From positions 310,001 through 374,000 of the forward strand of contig NZ_PYGD01000002.1 of assembly GCF_003014535.1 (NCBI RefSeq): DNA of 64,000 bases. Reading direction: 5' to 3'. This DNA comes from Taibaiella chishuiensis. Lineage in GTDB: Bacteria; Bacteroidota; Bacteroidia; Chitinophagales; Chitinophagaceae. This document shows positions 32,318 through 41,066 of this stretch, piece after piece. Made by a program: the position numbers and the translations under genes. Each line of letters opens with the position of its first letter. The first letter of the stretch is position 1. The notes under the pieces are model-generated. The model saw only the letters and a program-made list of their open reading frames with translations, was not told the origin of the DNA and ran no database searches.

Positions 32318-32343
32318 TAACCCATCCTGTTAAAGATGGGTTA
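32318..32343 (-). terminator. Hairpin terminator of the deacetylase/DoxX operon
   Basis: TAACCCATC (32318-32326) and GATGGGTTA (32335-32343) form a 9-bp stem. On the minus strand it is followed by a T-rich stretch (TTCGTTTTATAAAAAG). It separates the deacetylase operon from the MarR operon. Confidence 0.65.
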
Positions 32344-32365
32344 CCGGTGATGCTCTTATGTCGCT

Positions 32366-33316
32366 TTATTCCCGTATGGAAGTCTTGTCCTGCAGCGTCA
32401 TATCTGCAATATCCTTTTTGGTGCGGAACACCACGCCTTTCTGTGCCGCGGCAAAGGCAAAGAATTCCTTCGCCGCCTGCACCACCTGTGGCGTACCGCC
32501 TATGCGATCGTGAAAACTTACCGACATCATCCGGCGGCGCGTTGCCGACTCTTCATACAGCTGGTTGAATTCAAGTTTGAGTTGTTCGAGAAACTGGCCG
32601 GCGGAGAAATGACGGCCTTCGATCAGCACGATATCGTTACAGCGCAGGGTATAAGGTACTACGGCAAAGTCCTTTTCATTAACCTGCAGGATATAAGGCT
32701 CATCGCGGCTTATATCGTCGATATGATAACGGAAGCCGAGTTCCTGTAATATCTTCAGGGTGTTGTCGCCCCGGCGCAGCCAGTTGGCATTATAACCTAC
32801 AGGTGTGGCGCCGGTCACCTTGTGCACCGCATCGGCGCCCTCTTTGATAAACCGGCGTTCCTCTTCGTAAGGCATGGTGTATTGCGTGGCCCAGTTCATG
32901 CCATGGGCGGCGGCTTCGTGTCCGCGCGTCACGATCTCTCGGGCCAGGTCCGGGTTTTTCAATACCGCAGATCCTACCATATGCGAAGTGACTTTTATAC
33001 CGAACTTATCCCAGAGGTCGAGCATACGGGGTATGCCTTCTTTATAGCCATAGGCATACCAGGTTTGGGCGGGCAGGTCGGTATAGCCGGCCTGCATGTT
33101 ATGCGGGAAAGGGCTTTCGGCATTAGCGGGTTCGCCGCCTGCTTCAAATTGCATCGATACCGAAATGATCAGTCTTGAGCCATCGGCCCATTTGGAGTGT
33201 GGGGTGTGCATGGTTTGGGTTTGAGCGCCGGCTGAAGCCAGCAACGACGCGGGTTGTAATAAAGTGGCGGCGCCTATAAGGCTGCCCTGCCGGATAAAGT
33301 CTCGCCTGCTGCTCAT
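32366..33316 (-). CDS. Exported polysaccharide deacetylase-family protein (PuuE-like)
   Basis: This 316-residue protein has a twin-arginine-type signal (SRRDFIRQGSLIGAATLL). The NodB-like fold is of the PuuE/allantoinase group: a metal-binding histidine pair in GHEAAAHGMNW, then a TGATPVGYNANWLRRGDNT segment and VSFHDRIGG near the C-terminus. It could deacetylate a sugar or open a cyclic amide; the substrate cannot be told. It overlaps the upstream DoxX gene by four bases (ATGA), so the two are translationally coupled. Confidence 0.8.
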   Translation of the reverse strand: MSSRRDFIRQGSLIGAATLLQPASLLASAGAQTQTMHTPHSKWADGSRLIISVSMQFEAGGEPANAESPFPHNMQAGYTDLPAQTWYAYGYKEGIPRMLDLWDKFGIKVTSHMVGSAVLKNPDLAREIVTRGHEAAAHGMNWATQYTMPYEEERRFIKEGADAVHKVTGATPVGYNANWLRRGDNTLKILQELGFRYHIDDISRDEPYILQVNEKDFAVVPYTLRCNDIVLIEGRHFSAGQFLEQLKLEFNQLYEESATRRRMMSVSFHDRIGGTPQVVQAAKEFFAFAAAQKGVVFRTKKDIADMTLQDKTSIRE

Positions 33317-33711
33317 GGTGTGGAACGGATAAGCTGGTCTGCGGATAACCTGTTGCTGTCGATAAACTGGAGCAATAAGGCAAAGAAGGCAATATGGATC
33401 AGTTGCGAGGGCAGGGCTTCCCAGTTTTCGACCAGGGTGGTGCCCAGGATGAGCAGGAGCATAACACCGGCCGCGGCGATAAGCGCCGGCCGGGTCCAGA
33501 GCCCGGCAACCAGCAGCAGCCCGGTCAGCAATTCTGCAAAGGGCAGGACCAGGCTAAAGGGGCGAACCAGCGGCGCGGGTAACAGGGAGCCCGCGAACTG
33601 TCCCGTCATCCAATCGCTGAAAGCCCGGAGTTTAGGCATTCTTACCAGCCCGTGTCCCAGCATACTCAGGCCGGCAGCAAGACGCAGCAGGAGAAAAGCA
33701 GTCGTATTCAT
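33313..33711 (-). CDS. DoxX-family membrane protein
   Basis: This 132-residue protein has four membrane helices. Family features are LLRLAAGLSMLGHGLVRMPKL at the N-terminus and FAELLTGLLLVAGLWTRPAL in the middle. DoxX proteins are thought to work with redox partners. It is the first gene of a two-gene operon; its TGA overlaps the deacetylase start codon. Confidence 0.82.
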   Translation of the reverse strand: MNTTAFLLLRLAAGLSMLGHGLVRMPKLRAFSDWMTGQFAGSLLPAPLVRPFSLVLPFAELLTGLLLVAGLWTRPALIAAAGVMLLLILGTTLVENWEALPSQLIHIAFFALLLQFIDSNRLSADQLIRSTP

Positions 33712-33789
33712 ACGTATAATGCGTTTTAGGTTACTGCAAAACTCCTGTTTCTCCCTGTTGAAATCCTGTATAATCCGTGGATTAATCTG

Positions 33790-33797
33790 TACTTTTG
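33790..33797 (+). promoter_or_regulatory. -7 box of the AraC gene at 33803
   Basis: TACTTTTG is a perfect -7 element five bases before the ATG, implying a nearly leaderless transcript and fixing the start at 33803. Confidence 0.55.
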
Positions 33798-33802
33798 CAG
33801 GT

Positions 33803-34645
33803 ATGGAAATCCGGAACCTTTACCAGCCCTTCGAGCTGGCCCTGCTGGAAACAAACGATTATAAAGCGCAACGGCATAAAAATACTTTTTTCGAAATGGT
33901 CTTTGTGCTGGATGGTACGGGGCTGCAGCTGATCAACGAACACCAGCTGCCTTATGGCCCGGATAAGCTCTTCCTGGTTTTTCCGAGCGATAGTCATGGT
34001 TTTGAAGTCAAAGCGCCCAGCCGGTTTTTCTTTATCCGTTTCAACGATAGTTTCCTGCAAACCCAGAACCGGAAGTGGGTGGAAAAACTGACGTTCATTT
34101 TCCGGAATTATAACCATATGCCCGGGTGTATCCTGAAAAATACGACCGACAAACCTCTCGTACGCTCGCTGGTGGAGGCGCTCCTGCGCGAACAGGCCAA
34201 CGGGCATCCGCATAGGGAAGAGGTGATGGTACAGCTTATCCATACTGTGATCAGTATTGCGGCCAGGAATATAGCCCTGCAACTGCCTTTTGCCGGCGGA
34301 CATGCCGACCAGGGTACCGCCAACCTGTTGCATTATATCCATGCACACATCTACGAACCCGATAAGCTGAAGATCACTGCGCTGGCCGCTCATTTCCATC
34401 TGGCGCCCTCTTATATGGGCGAGTACTTTAAAAAGCAGGCCGGGGCCAGCCTGCAGCAGTACATAGGCAGCTACCGGCTGCGTATGCTGGAGCACCGGTT
34501 GCAATATACCGATATGCGCATACATGAAATAGCGGAAGAGCTTGGTTTTGCCGATGAGAGCCACCTGAACCGCACCTTTAAGAAACATCATGGCCTGAGC
34601 CCGACCTCCTACCGCCGGCAACGCAAGGAAGCCGCCGGTGTATAA
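33803..34645 (+). CDS. AraC-family transcriptional regulator (cupin sensor)
   Basis: This 280-residue protein has an N-terminal cupin-like sensor (FFEMVFVLDGTGLQLINEHQ; KLFLVFPSDSHGFEV) and a C-terminal AraC DNA-binding domain (ITALAAHFHLAPSYMGEYFKKQAG; IHEIAEELGFADESHLNRTFKKHHG). A start at 33803, next to the -7 box, removes a long unrelated extension of the open frame. It is divergent from the DoxX/deacetylase operon and so may control it. Confidence 0.9.
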   Translation: MEIRNLYQPFELALLETNDYKAQRHKNTFFEMVFVLDGTGLQLINEHQLPYGPDKLFLVFPSDSHGFEVKAPSRFFFIRFNDSFLQTQNRKWVEKLTFIFRNYNHMPGCILKNTTDKPLVRSLVEALLREQANGHPHREEVMVQLIHTVISIAARNIALQLPFAGGHADQGTANLLHYIHAHIYEPDKLKITALAAHFHLAPSYMGEYFKKQAGASLQQYIGSYRLRMLEHRLQYTDMRIHEIAEELGFADESHLNRTFKKHHGLSPTSYRRQRKEAAGV

Positions 34646-34675
34646 AAAACGGGCATCACCCAGAGCAATTATCCT

Positions 34676-35203
34676 ATGCGCACACAACCCCTGATCGTAA
34701 CCCTGGAACTGGAAGCAGCCGACCAGGCCTATTTCAGCATACAACGGCAGGCCTATTTCCCGGCCCACCGCAATTATCTCGACGCCCATCTTACGCTGTT
34801 TTATCACCTGCCCGCCGCGGAGCCGGCTGTGCTGGCATGCCTGGAGGCCGCTGCCCACAGGCCGCCTATGTCGCTTCGGGTGGAGGGACCTGCCTATATG
34901 GGCATTGGTGTGGCTTACGGGCTACGTAGCGAGGAGCTTGCAGCCTGGCATGCCGGTTTACAACAACAGCTGGATCCCTGGCTTAAACGGCAGGACCGCA
35001 AAATACTCTGGCCGCATATCACCATCCAGAACCGGGTAACCGCTTTTAAGGCGCAACTGTTGTACGATAAGCTGCGCGCAGATTTCGAGCCCTTTGATAT
35101 AACGGCAAGAGGCCTCCGGACCTGGTTGTACTTTTATGGTCCCTGGAAGCCTCTTGCTTATTATCCCTTTCAAAACGGATCAGTCGATCGACATGGGGCT
35201 TAA
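34676..35203 (+). CDS. 2H phosphoesterase (2'-5' RNA ligase family)
   Basis: This 175-residue protein has the two H-x-T motifs that define the family: HLT at 38-40 and HIT at 114-116, about 75 residues apart as in LigT/YjcG-like proteins. Members hydrolyse or ligate 2'-5' or cyclic phosphodiester bonds; the substrate is unknown. The 3' end overlaps the convergent tssE gene by 24 bases. Confidence 0.85.
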   Translation: MRTQPLIVTLELEAADQAYFSIQRQAYFPAHRNYLDAHLTLFYHLPAAEPAVLACLEAAAHRPPMSLRVEGPAYMGIGVAYGLRSEELAAWHAGLQQQLDPWLKRQDRKILWPHITIQNRVTAFKAQLLYDKLRADFEPFDITARGLRTWLYFYGPWKPLAYYPFQNGSVDRHGA

Positions 35204-35611
35204 AAAGATCTCCGATTTAAAGGAAAACTTTTCGCCCGAGTCGGCCAGTGTCGCTCTTACGATAATGGTTACTTTCTTTTTTACTTCGGTATAGTCCTTG
35301 ATGGGCCATACTTTCTCCACGAGTTGCGCATGTATGGTGGTGTCGGCATTGACGAGCCGGGGTTCGTATTTGCGGATACTGACATTAACCGATTGCCGGA
35401 ACTGTTCTTCCCACTGCGCATCCGTCAGCGAATTTTCAAACTCCAGGTCCCAGATCTCGTTACCGTAATCCTTGTCAAACCGGTTCTCCCCAAATTTGGT
35501 CGTGATCAACAGTTGGATATGCTGGGCTATATTCTCGCCTATATTATGACTGAGCCGGGCATCGCCGCCTTCCATGATATGGCCGAAGTCGAAGGGCAAT
35601 TTGTAATACAT
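35180..35611 (-). CDS. tssE: T6SS baseplate wedge protein TssE (gp25-like)
   Basis: This 143-residue protein corresponds to phage gp25/TssE: RLSHNIGENIAQHIQLLITTKFGENRFDKDYGNEIWDLEFE carries the family pattern of a conserved Glu in the NEI segment after a G-x-R-x-x-x-x-YG block. TssE joins the sheath to the baseplate and starts contraction. It is the last gene of the leftward six-gene operon, 10 bp after the transglycosylase gene. Confidence 0.85.
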   Translation of the reverse strand: MYYKLPFDFGHIMEGGDARLSHNIGENIAQHIQLLITTKFGENRFDKDYGNEIWDLEFENSLTDAQWEEQFRQSVNVSIRKYEPRLVNADTTIHAQLVEKVWPIKDYTEVKKKVTIIVRATLADSGEKFSFKSEIFLSPMSID

Positions 35612-35621
35612 GATCGATCGT

Positions 35622-36554
35622 TTATTCTGTTTCGCTATTACCTGCCTCCATACGTTCCGCTACATTCTTTTCTATCGAGGCTTTCAGGATATCGTTTTTC
35701 ATGTAGCGGAAGTCCTGCATTTTTTCTTTGGGCAATACCAGCATATACGAGGCGTTTTCCGCCACCCTGGTTTCGAAGTCGGGGTTAAGGCTCCTGATCT
35801 GGCTTTCCGGTATGCCGGTCTTTTCGGCGATCACATCGATCCGGTAGCTGGCATTCAGTTCTTCGGTCTCCAATCCCTTTTCAGACAGGGTGTCCTTGTA
35901 GGCTTTCAGTTCGGTCTGCATGCCGCTTTCCGGTATGCGGCCATCGGTAACGGAGGAGGAGGCCATGAATTTTTTTACATGGTTGCGGGTCTCTGCAGGC
36001 AGGAACGGTTCCACATCCCAGTACATACGGGAGTTGGCCCGCTGTATGGCATTATCCACCCGGCCCACGCCGCAGTTGTATGCGGCCACCGCCAGCTCCC
36101 AGCTGCCATAACGCTTATGCAACAGCTTAAGCAGCTTTGTGGCTACCGCCGTGCTTTTGATCAGGTCGAAGCGTTCGTCGAGCACATCGTTGACCACCAG
36201 CCCCGAGCCAGTTGCTGTACCGGGCATCAGCTGCCAGGGACCTGCGGCGCCCGCGGCCGATACTGTTTTGTGTTCCAGGTAAGACTCCACGATTACGAGG
36301 TTCTTCAGTTCGACCGGCAGCCCGTTCCTGCGCAGCGACAGCTCCACGTAGTTCAGCAGTATGGCTTTGTCTTTGGGCAGGTTGACCAGCCCGCTTTTGT
36401 AACGGGTCATATACCCTTTTATAAATTCCTTATCGCCGGCATTGATATGGACCGGCCGGGTTGCAGGCCGGGCTTCGTCGGGCGCTGCGTCCTGTGCCAG
36501 GGCCGTATAACCGGTCAGCAGCGCCAACGACAGGAATAAGCATCTTGTTCTCAT
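35622..36554 (-). CDS. MltD-like lytic transglycosylase with LysM-like tail, T6SS-linked
   Basis: This 310-residue protein has a signal peptide (cut near ALAQ, 21). The SLT domain covers about 60-210: catalytic Glu90 in VIVESYLEH, AAGPWQLMPGTA, and AAYNCGVGRV. A LysM-like segment follows (YRIDVIAEKTGIPESQIRSLNP). It cleaves peptidoglycan between MurNAc and GlcNAc. Placed between tssR and tssE, it probably opens the wall for assembly of the secretion complex, as shown for other T6SS-linked transglycosylases. Confidence 0.85.
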   Translation of the reverse strand: MRTRCLFLSLALLTGYTALAQDAAPDEARPATRPVHINAGDKEFIKGYMTRYKSGLVNLPKDKAILLNYVELSLRRNGLPVELKNLVIVESYLEHKTVSAAGAAGPWQLMPGTATGSGLVVNDVLDERFDLIKSTAVATKLLKLLHKRYGSWELAVAAYNCGVGRVDNAIQRANSRMYWDVEPFLPAETRNHVKKFMASSSVTDGRIPESGMQTELKAYKDTLSEKGLETEELNASYRIDVIAEKTGIPESQIRSLNPDFETRVAENASYMLVLPKEKMQDFRYMKNDILKASIEKNVAERMEAGNSETE

Positions 36555-36590
36555 AGATAAGTAGGTTAGGTATGGTGGCCGGGGTGTTGT

Positions 36591-39044
36591 TTATTTCATT
36601 GCCGCCTCCGTTTCCGGCTCCGTAAGGGCGTCGGGCAGGTGGTCTTCGCTGATCAGGTAATAGGTTTTGCCGTTGTTGATAAATTGCAGGTCGCCGTTAT
36701 TGATATTCTCCTGCAGCCAGTTGGCTTTGGCCCGGCTCTCGGTAAGCAGGCTGAGGCCGCTGCCGGCTTTCAGGCCCGACGATTTGATGCCGCTGATCGG
36801 TTGGTTGGTCCAGGTAGGATTCAACGATTTGTAACCGGTCAGTACTTCAAGCGCTTCGGAAATGGTAAGCTCGCTTACCGGTTTGCCGATGGCCATGTTT
36901 TGTTCTTTCGCGGTTTTCTTCACTGTCTTTTTAATGTGCCGGTAAATGGCGCCGCCGTCGCCTGCGTTATACCCGCCGCTGCCTGCAAGGCGTACCAGCC
37001 TGGCAGTGAGTTGCTGGTATTCTTCGGCCGAGAGCAATACGCCTGTCTTGATATGCGCTGCCTGGCGACCGCCCGTTTTATAACCTGTCCAGGCCGGTAT
37101 AAAGAAGGAGCGGGTCCGGAAGGTATTTGAACTCAGGAAGTTGGCCGGTACATAGTTATTGGTATAGTTGGGATACAAGGTAGCATACTGCCTTTCTACC
37201 CGTGTATTTTTAGCGCCGATGGTCAGGAAGTAGCGGATCAGGGCGTCTTCGATCATTTTGTTGTCGCGGTACACCTGGCTGATCAGGCTGTCCATACTGC
37301 TGCCCAGGAAGATCGGCTGCATCTCTTCCCGGTTTACGGGGTACAGCACATAACCCTGGATCATAGACTTGGCGGGATAGTCGAGGTGGAATACACCCGA
37401 ATCGCTGCCGATAAGCGAAAAGTCTACGTTGGATAGAATGTTGGCGGAGTAGTCTACTACTTTGTCTTTTTTGTATACGGCTATATTGGAGGCGGTCTGT
37501 TCGATCAGGTCCCTGGCCTGGATCACGAAGTTGTTATAGGCATCGTCGCTGTGGGTATGGCTCTGGAAGATCAGCATACGGGCGCCTACTACGCTCAGCT
37601 GGCTTACCACATCCGACCAGTTTTCGCCGGCCGACTGGTTAGCGCCTGCGGCGCCGTACAGTACTACGATATTGCTTTCGTCGCGGTAGGGGTAAAGCAT
37701 CCGGCCGGCATCGGAGAGGCCTTTAAATACGGCCTGCGTGGTATACTGGTCGTTGCAGCTAAACACTTCGCGCTGGCGCTCGGACCAGAAGCGGCTCAGG
37801 CCGTGGTAGTCCGTCGAAAGCGGGTACTGTTCTGTTTTGCAGCCTTTCAGGTTATCTTTGTAGATTACGCTGCCGATACGCACCTGTTTGAACTGGCGCG
37901 ATTTGTTCAGCGAAATTTCCAGGTTCTGCAGGGTAGTGGCCAGCGCGGGCAGGTATTTGCCATTGTCGGGGCCGCCGTCCACTACAAATACGATATTCAG
38001 TTTGTCGTTGCCGGCTATGGTTTTCTGGCAATCGGCATAGGTCAGTCTTTTGCCCGATACGCTGTATACCTCGTTCTGGCTACGATCCAGGGCGTCGGTC
38101 ATCAATGCGGTTTTCAATACCTGCAGGCTGTCGTTAAAACGGTAGCTGCCATTGATCGGGAATACGTTTTCCAGCACCGTGCCGTTGCCGGCATTGCTCT
38201 TGTCCAGTACAAACATGGGCTTTTCGCGGTTGGTACGGTTGCCCAGCGTAGAGTCGCTGTAGAAGCTGATCCTGGCCTTGCCGCTTAAGCTGTCGTCGTA
38301 GAAAAAGAGGGCGCGGGTACCCCATATCTTGATCAGGTCTTTGGAGATCCAGCCGATCTTGGCGGTTTGTGCGCTGTCTGCAAAGATGCGGGAGGAGGCC
38401 GATACCAGGTATTCTTTCCCGTTGCTCGATTGTTTATAGATATAGAAGATGTCTTCCATCATGCTTTTGCCCACCGGTTTTTTATGGAAGGGTGTAGCGA
38501 ACAGCAGTATGGAATCGTTGCCTACGTGCTGGGGCAGCGAGCTGAAGGCCTGCTCGTTGCGGTATGCCGTAATGGCTTTGATATAAAACCGGGTACGGCT
38601 GTCTTTAATCGCATTGCTCCACAGCAGCATCTGGTCTTTGTGTACCCAGCCCAGGAATGCCGCAGCCGATGCCTGTATCCTGCGGGCGCCTTTGAGTTTC
38701 AGGTCGGGGGTGTATTTTACCAGGCCCAGGTAGTCGCCTTTACGGCTCACCACATAACAGGGTTCCATAAATCCCAGCGATTTTTTCTGGGCTTCTCCGC
38801 CGGGGCGGGTATAGGTAGGGTTGTCGGCCCGGTCGGAGTATACGATCCAGGGACCGCCTTCGTTGGTTACGCCATCGTTGAGGGCGCGGTCTTCGCCCTG
38901 CAGTTTGTAACTTTTGCTTTCGTCCGGCGCTTTTTTTACAAGATAATTCTTAGTGAAAAGACCGGCAGTCTGGGCCTGTACGGCCAGCGATGCGCTGATG
39001 CAGCAGGTCAGTACGAGGATTCCGGCTTTGATCTTCTGTTTCAT
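36591..39044 (-). CDS. tssR: T6SS-iii envelope protein TssR
   Basis: This 817-residue protein has a signal peptide (cut after VQAQ, 25). Its size, location in the leftward operon, and middle segment KLNIVFVVDGGPDNGKYLPAL, a von Willebrand A-like strand at about 345-365, fit TssR, a Bacteroidota-specific component that replaces part of the TssJLM envelope complex. N-terminal repeats (residues ~45-290) resemble SH3-like modules. The protein is predicted to be periplasmic. The assignment rests on context and memory of the family. Confidence 0.75.
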   Translation of the reverse strand: MKQKIKAGILVLTCCISASLAVQAQTAGLFTKNYLVKKAPDESKSYKLQGEDRALNDGVTNEGGPWIVYSDRADNPTYTRPGGEAQKKSLGFMEPCYVVSRKGDYLGLVKYTPDLKLKGARRIQASAAAFLGWVHKDQMLLWSNAIKDSRTRFYIKAITAYRNEQAFSSLPQHVGNDSILLFATPFHKKPVGKSMMEDIFYIYKQSSNGKEYLVSASSRIFADSAQTAKIGWISKDLIKIWGTRALFFYDDSLSGKARISFYSDSTLGNRTNREKPMFVLDKSNAGNGTVLENVFPINGSYRFNDSLQVLKTALMTDALDRSQNEVYSVSGKRLTYADCQKTIAGNDKLNIVFVVDGGPDNGKYLPALATTLQNLEISLNKSRQFKQVRIGSVIYKDNLKGCKTEQYPLSTDYHGLSRFWSERQREVFSCNDQYTTQAVFKGLSDAGRMLYPYRDESNIVVLYGAAGANQSAGENWSDVVSQLSVVGARMLIFQSHTHSDDAYNNFVIQARDLIEQTASNIAVYKKDKVVDYSANILSNVDFSLIGSDSGVFHLDYPAKSMIQGYVLYPVNREEMQPIFLGSSMDSLISQVYRDNKMIEDALIRYFLTIGAKNTRVERQYATLYPNYTNNYVPANFLSSNTFRTRSFFIPAWTGYKTGGRQAAHIKTGVLLSAEEYQQLTARLVRLAGSGGYNAGDGGAIYRHIKKTVKKTAKEQNMAIGKPVSELTISEALEVLTGYKSLNPTWTNQPISGIKSSGLKAGSGLSLLTESRAKANWLQENINNGDLQFINNGKTYYLISEDHLPDALTEPETEAAMK

Positions 39045-39104
39045 CGGTAATGTTTTTTGGTAGAATAGATGTTCATATTGCTTTAGGATAAATCGGGGCT
39101 ACGA

Positions 39105-40031
39105 TCAGGGCGCTGTTTTCTTTTCCTGGATCACCTCGATGCGGTCGAAGCAGGTCGATTTGTTGTCTGAGGCGGAAAGGGTAACTTTCTGGATCATGAT
39201 GCCTTTGTCGTACTGCAGCCCGCGGCAATACGTGGTAAAGTCGTTGATCTTCGAATTCACGTTTACGGATACTGTTTTATCCCTGCCGCAGAGGTATTTG
39301 TTTTTGAGGTAGTTGAAAATGGTGGCAAATTCTGCAGCGTTCGGGTGGTTGGCAATCTTCTGCAGGTTGATCCGGAAGTCGTTTTCGTATTCGCGGTAGA
39401 TATTGGGCAATGCTGCGAGGCTGTCCATCGTGTTTTCGTAAGAGGGGAGCACTTCGATCTGGTGGGTAACAGGATAGTTATGGTTGTCTACTTCCAGGCT
39501 GATGGTGTATTTGCCGGGAACGGTATAGGTATGCTGTACTTCCGGTTTAACGGTAATCTGTTCTTCGCCGTCGCCAAAGGTCCAGGTAAACAGTTTGGTA
39601 TTGGTCATGCCTTTGATCCGGAAAAAGTTTTTCTCGCCTACGTTAACCAGCTGGCTGCCTTCTATGCTCAGCAGCGAATCCTGTATGGTAAAGGCCGATG
39701 TCGACTGGTTGACCAGGATCTGGAAGGTGTCGGTATGTTTATTGTTGATGGTAAGCACGGCGGTATAGATGCCGGCAGAGGGAAACTTGTGGTAGCCGGA
39801 GGCATTGAGCGACACGAAACCGTCGCTGAACACCCACCTGCGTTTCTGGGCAAAGTCGGAGGAATCGCTGAAGTAAATGCTGTCGGTATTGCTAATGGTT
39901 CGGGGGTATACGCCGGCTTTGATATTGCCGCGGTCGGGCAGCAGGCTTTTGATGCCGATGATGCTGAGCACCAGCAGGGCCGCGACAAGTAAGGTGATAG
40001 CTACAATTTTTCCGGTGTTTTTGTTCCACAT
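39105..40031 (-). CDS. T6SS-iii membrane-complex protein with two PKD-like domains (TssP-like, tentative)
   Basis: This 308-residue protein has one N-terminal membrane helix (about 9-28) and no cleaved signal. Two PKD/Ig-like repeats follow: RRWVFSDGFVSLNASGYHKF with AGIYTAVLTI, and LFTWTFGDGEE with VQHTYTVPGKYTISLEV. The last ~100 residues form another domain with three Cys. It is probably anchored in the inner membrane with the rest in the periplasm. It lies between tssR and the small TssO-type genes. Whether it is the family called TssP cannot be settled by eye. Confidence 0.65.
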   Translation of the reverse strand: MWNKNTGKIVAITLLVAALLVLSIIGIKSLLPDRGNIKAGVYPRTISNTDSIYFSDSSDFAQKRRWVFSDGFVSLNASGYHKFPSAGIYTAVLTINNKHTDTFQILVNQSTSAFTIQDSLLSIEGSQLVNVGEKNFFRIKGMTNTKLFTWTFGDGEEQITVKPEVQHTYTVPGKYTISLEVDNHNYPVTHQIEVLPSYENTMDSLAALPNIYREYENDFRINLQKIANHPNAAEFATIFNYLKNKYLCGRDKTVSVNVNSKINDFTTYCRGLQYDKGIMIQKVTLSASDNKSTCFDRIEVIQEKKTAP

Positions 40032-40097
40032 AAGTAATGATTTATTTGGTATTTAGGTGTTGTTTAGGGAGCTGTGATTTTTATGGGCTGGAGGATA

Positions 40098-40565
40098 TTA
40101 CTGGCCGGTACGGCATCGTTCCAGGTCGTCTTTATACTTCACGATATTATCGAGTTCCACGCTGATGTTCTGCGCATTACTGAGCGAATAATTCAGGAAA
40201 TCGGCCATTTGCATAAATACCAGTTTGCGGCTGTCCTGTATGTCCGGGTTGTTGTACAGGCCCCTGATGTAGGCGATGCGTTGCTCGATCTGGCGTTCGT
40301 TTTCCAGGGTCTTGGCGCTGCCGTAATAGGCGCGGATCAGGGTCATGGTACTGTCGTATTCCTTAGCCGCCTTCAGTTGTACGGTTTCGAAATACGCAGC
40401 GCGGTCGATGGTCGCTTTATCGACCTCGGATAATTGGGTAAAGGGGTTGGTAGTGCCGGAGAATACCAGCCAGATCAGCAGGCTGGCCACTACCACGTAA
40501 AGGGCGATGAGGTAGCCCAGGTAATGCCGTTTTTCAATACGGCCAAGGGTAACTTTTTCTTCCAT
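40098..40565 (-). CDS. Small single-pass T6SS-iii membrane protein (TssO/TssP-type)
   Basis: This 155-residue protein has a short cytoplasmic N-terminus, one membrane helix (about 16-36) and a helical, probably coiled-coil periplasmic part. It ends with the motif LERCRT at 148-153, almost the same as LDRCRT at the end of the neighbouring protein at 40578. The two genes are 12 bp apart and have the same layout, so they may be paralogues or partners that share a C-terminal contact. Either could be TssO or TssP of subtype-iii systems. Confidence 0.6.
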   Translation of the reverse strand: MEEKVTLGRIEKRHYLGYLIALYVVVASLLIWLVFSGTTNPFTQLSEVDKATIDRAAYFETVQLKAAKEYDSTMTLIRAYYGSAKTLENERQIEQRIAYIRGLYNNPDIQDSRKLVFMQMADFLNYSLSNAQNISVELDNIVKYKDDLERCRTGQ

Positions 40566-40577
40566 GGTGCCTTGGAT

Positions 40578-41066
40578 TTATCGGTTAGGGTCTAAGAACG
40601 GGTTGCTTTTCTTGATTTTAACGGTACGGCAGCGGTCCAGTTTTTCTTTAAGCCGCGCTTTCTCTTCGATGGCGGTCAGGAGCGTATCCAGTATTTCCAT
40701 TTGTACCGGGTGGTTCTTAAGCAGGCTGTAGTAGCCGCTGAAGCTGGTTGTACTATCGGTACCAATCTGGTTTTTAATACTTTTTGCGAAGTTGGCGATC
40801 TCGATCTTGTCGTATGCGCTGAGGTAGGTCATTGAAGAGACCCGGTCCATCTGCCCGTAGAGATTCTTGACGCCGTTCAGGTAAACGGTCTGTTTGTTTT
40901 CGATGCGGCGTAACTCGTCCAGCCGCGACATGTACGACATATTTTCCCGCTGGGCGGTCCACACGAAAAAATAGACTACGATGAGGGTCGAAAAAAGAAG
41001 CAGTGCAAACAAAATCCAGAAACTTACCGATTTCCTGCGGACTTCTTCCCGGTTTAATGCGATCAT
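40578..41066 (-). CDS. tssO: T6SS-iii single-pass membrane protein TssO-like
   Basis: This 162-residue first gene of the leftward operon has a basic cytoplasmic N-terminus (MIALNREEVRRKSVSF), one membrane helix (about 17-36) and a helical periplasmic part, the layout of TssO. The C-terminus carries LDRCRT at 143-148 and a basic Pro-containing tail. It belongs to the Bacteroidota-specific envelope complex that replaces TssJLM. The assignment to TssO rather than TssP is by N-terminal pattern and is not certain. Confidence 0.65.
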   Translation of the reverse strand: MIALNREEVRRKSVSFWILFALLLFSTLIVVYFFVWTAQRENMSYMSRLDELRRIENKQTVYLNGVKNLYGQMDRVSSMTYLSAYDKIEIANFAKSIKNQIGTDSTTSFSGYYSLLKNHPVQMEILDTLLTAIEEKARLKEKLDRCRTVKIKKSNPFLDPNR

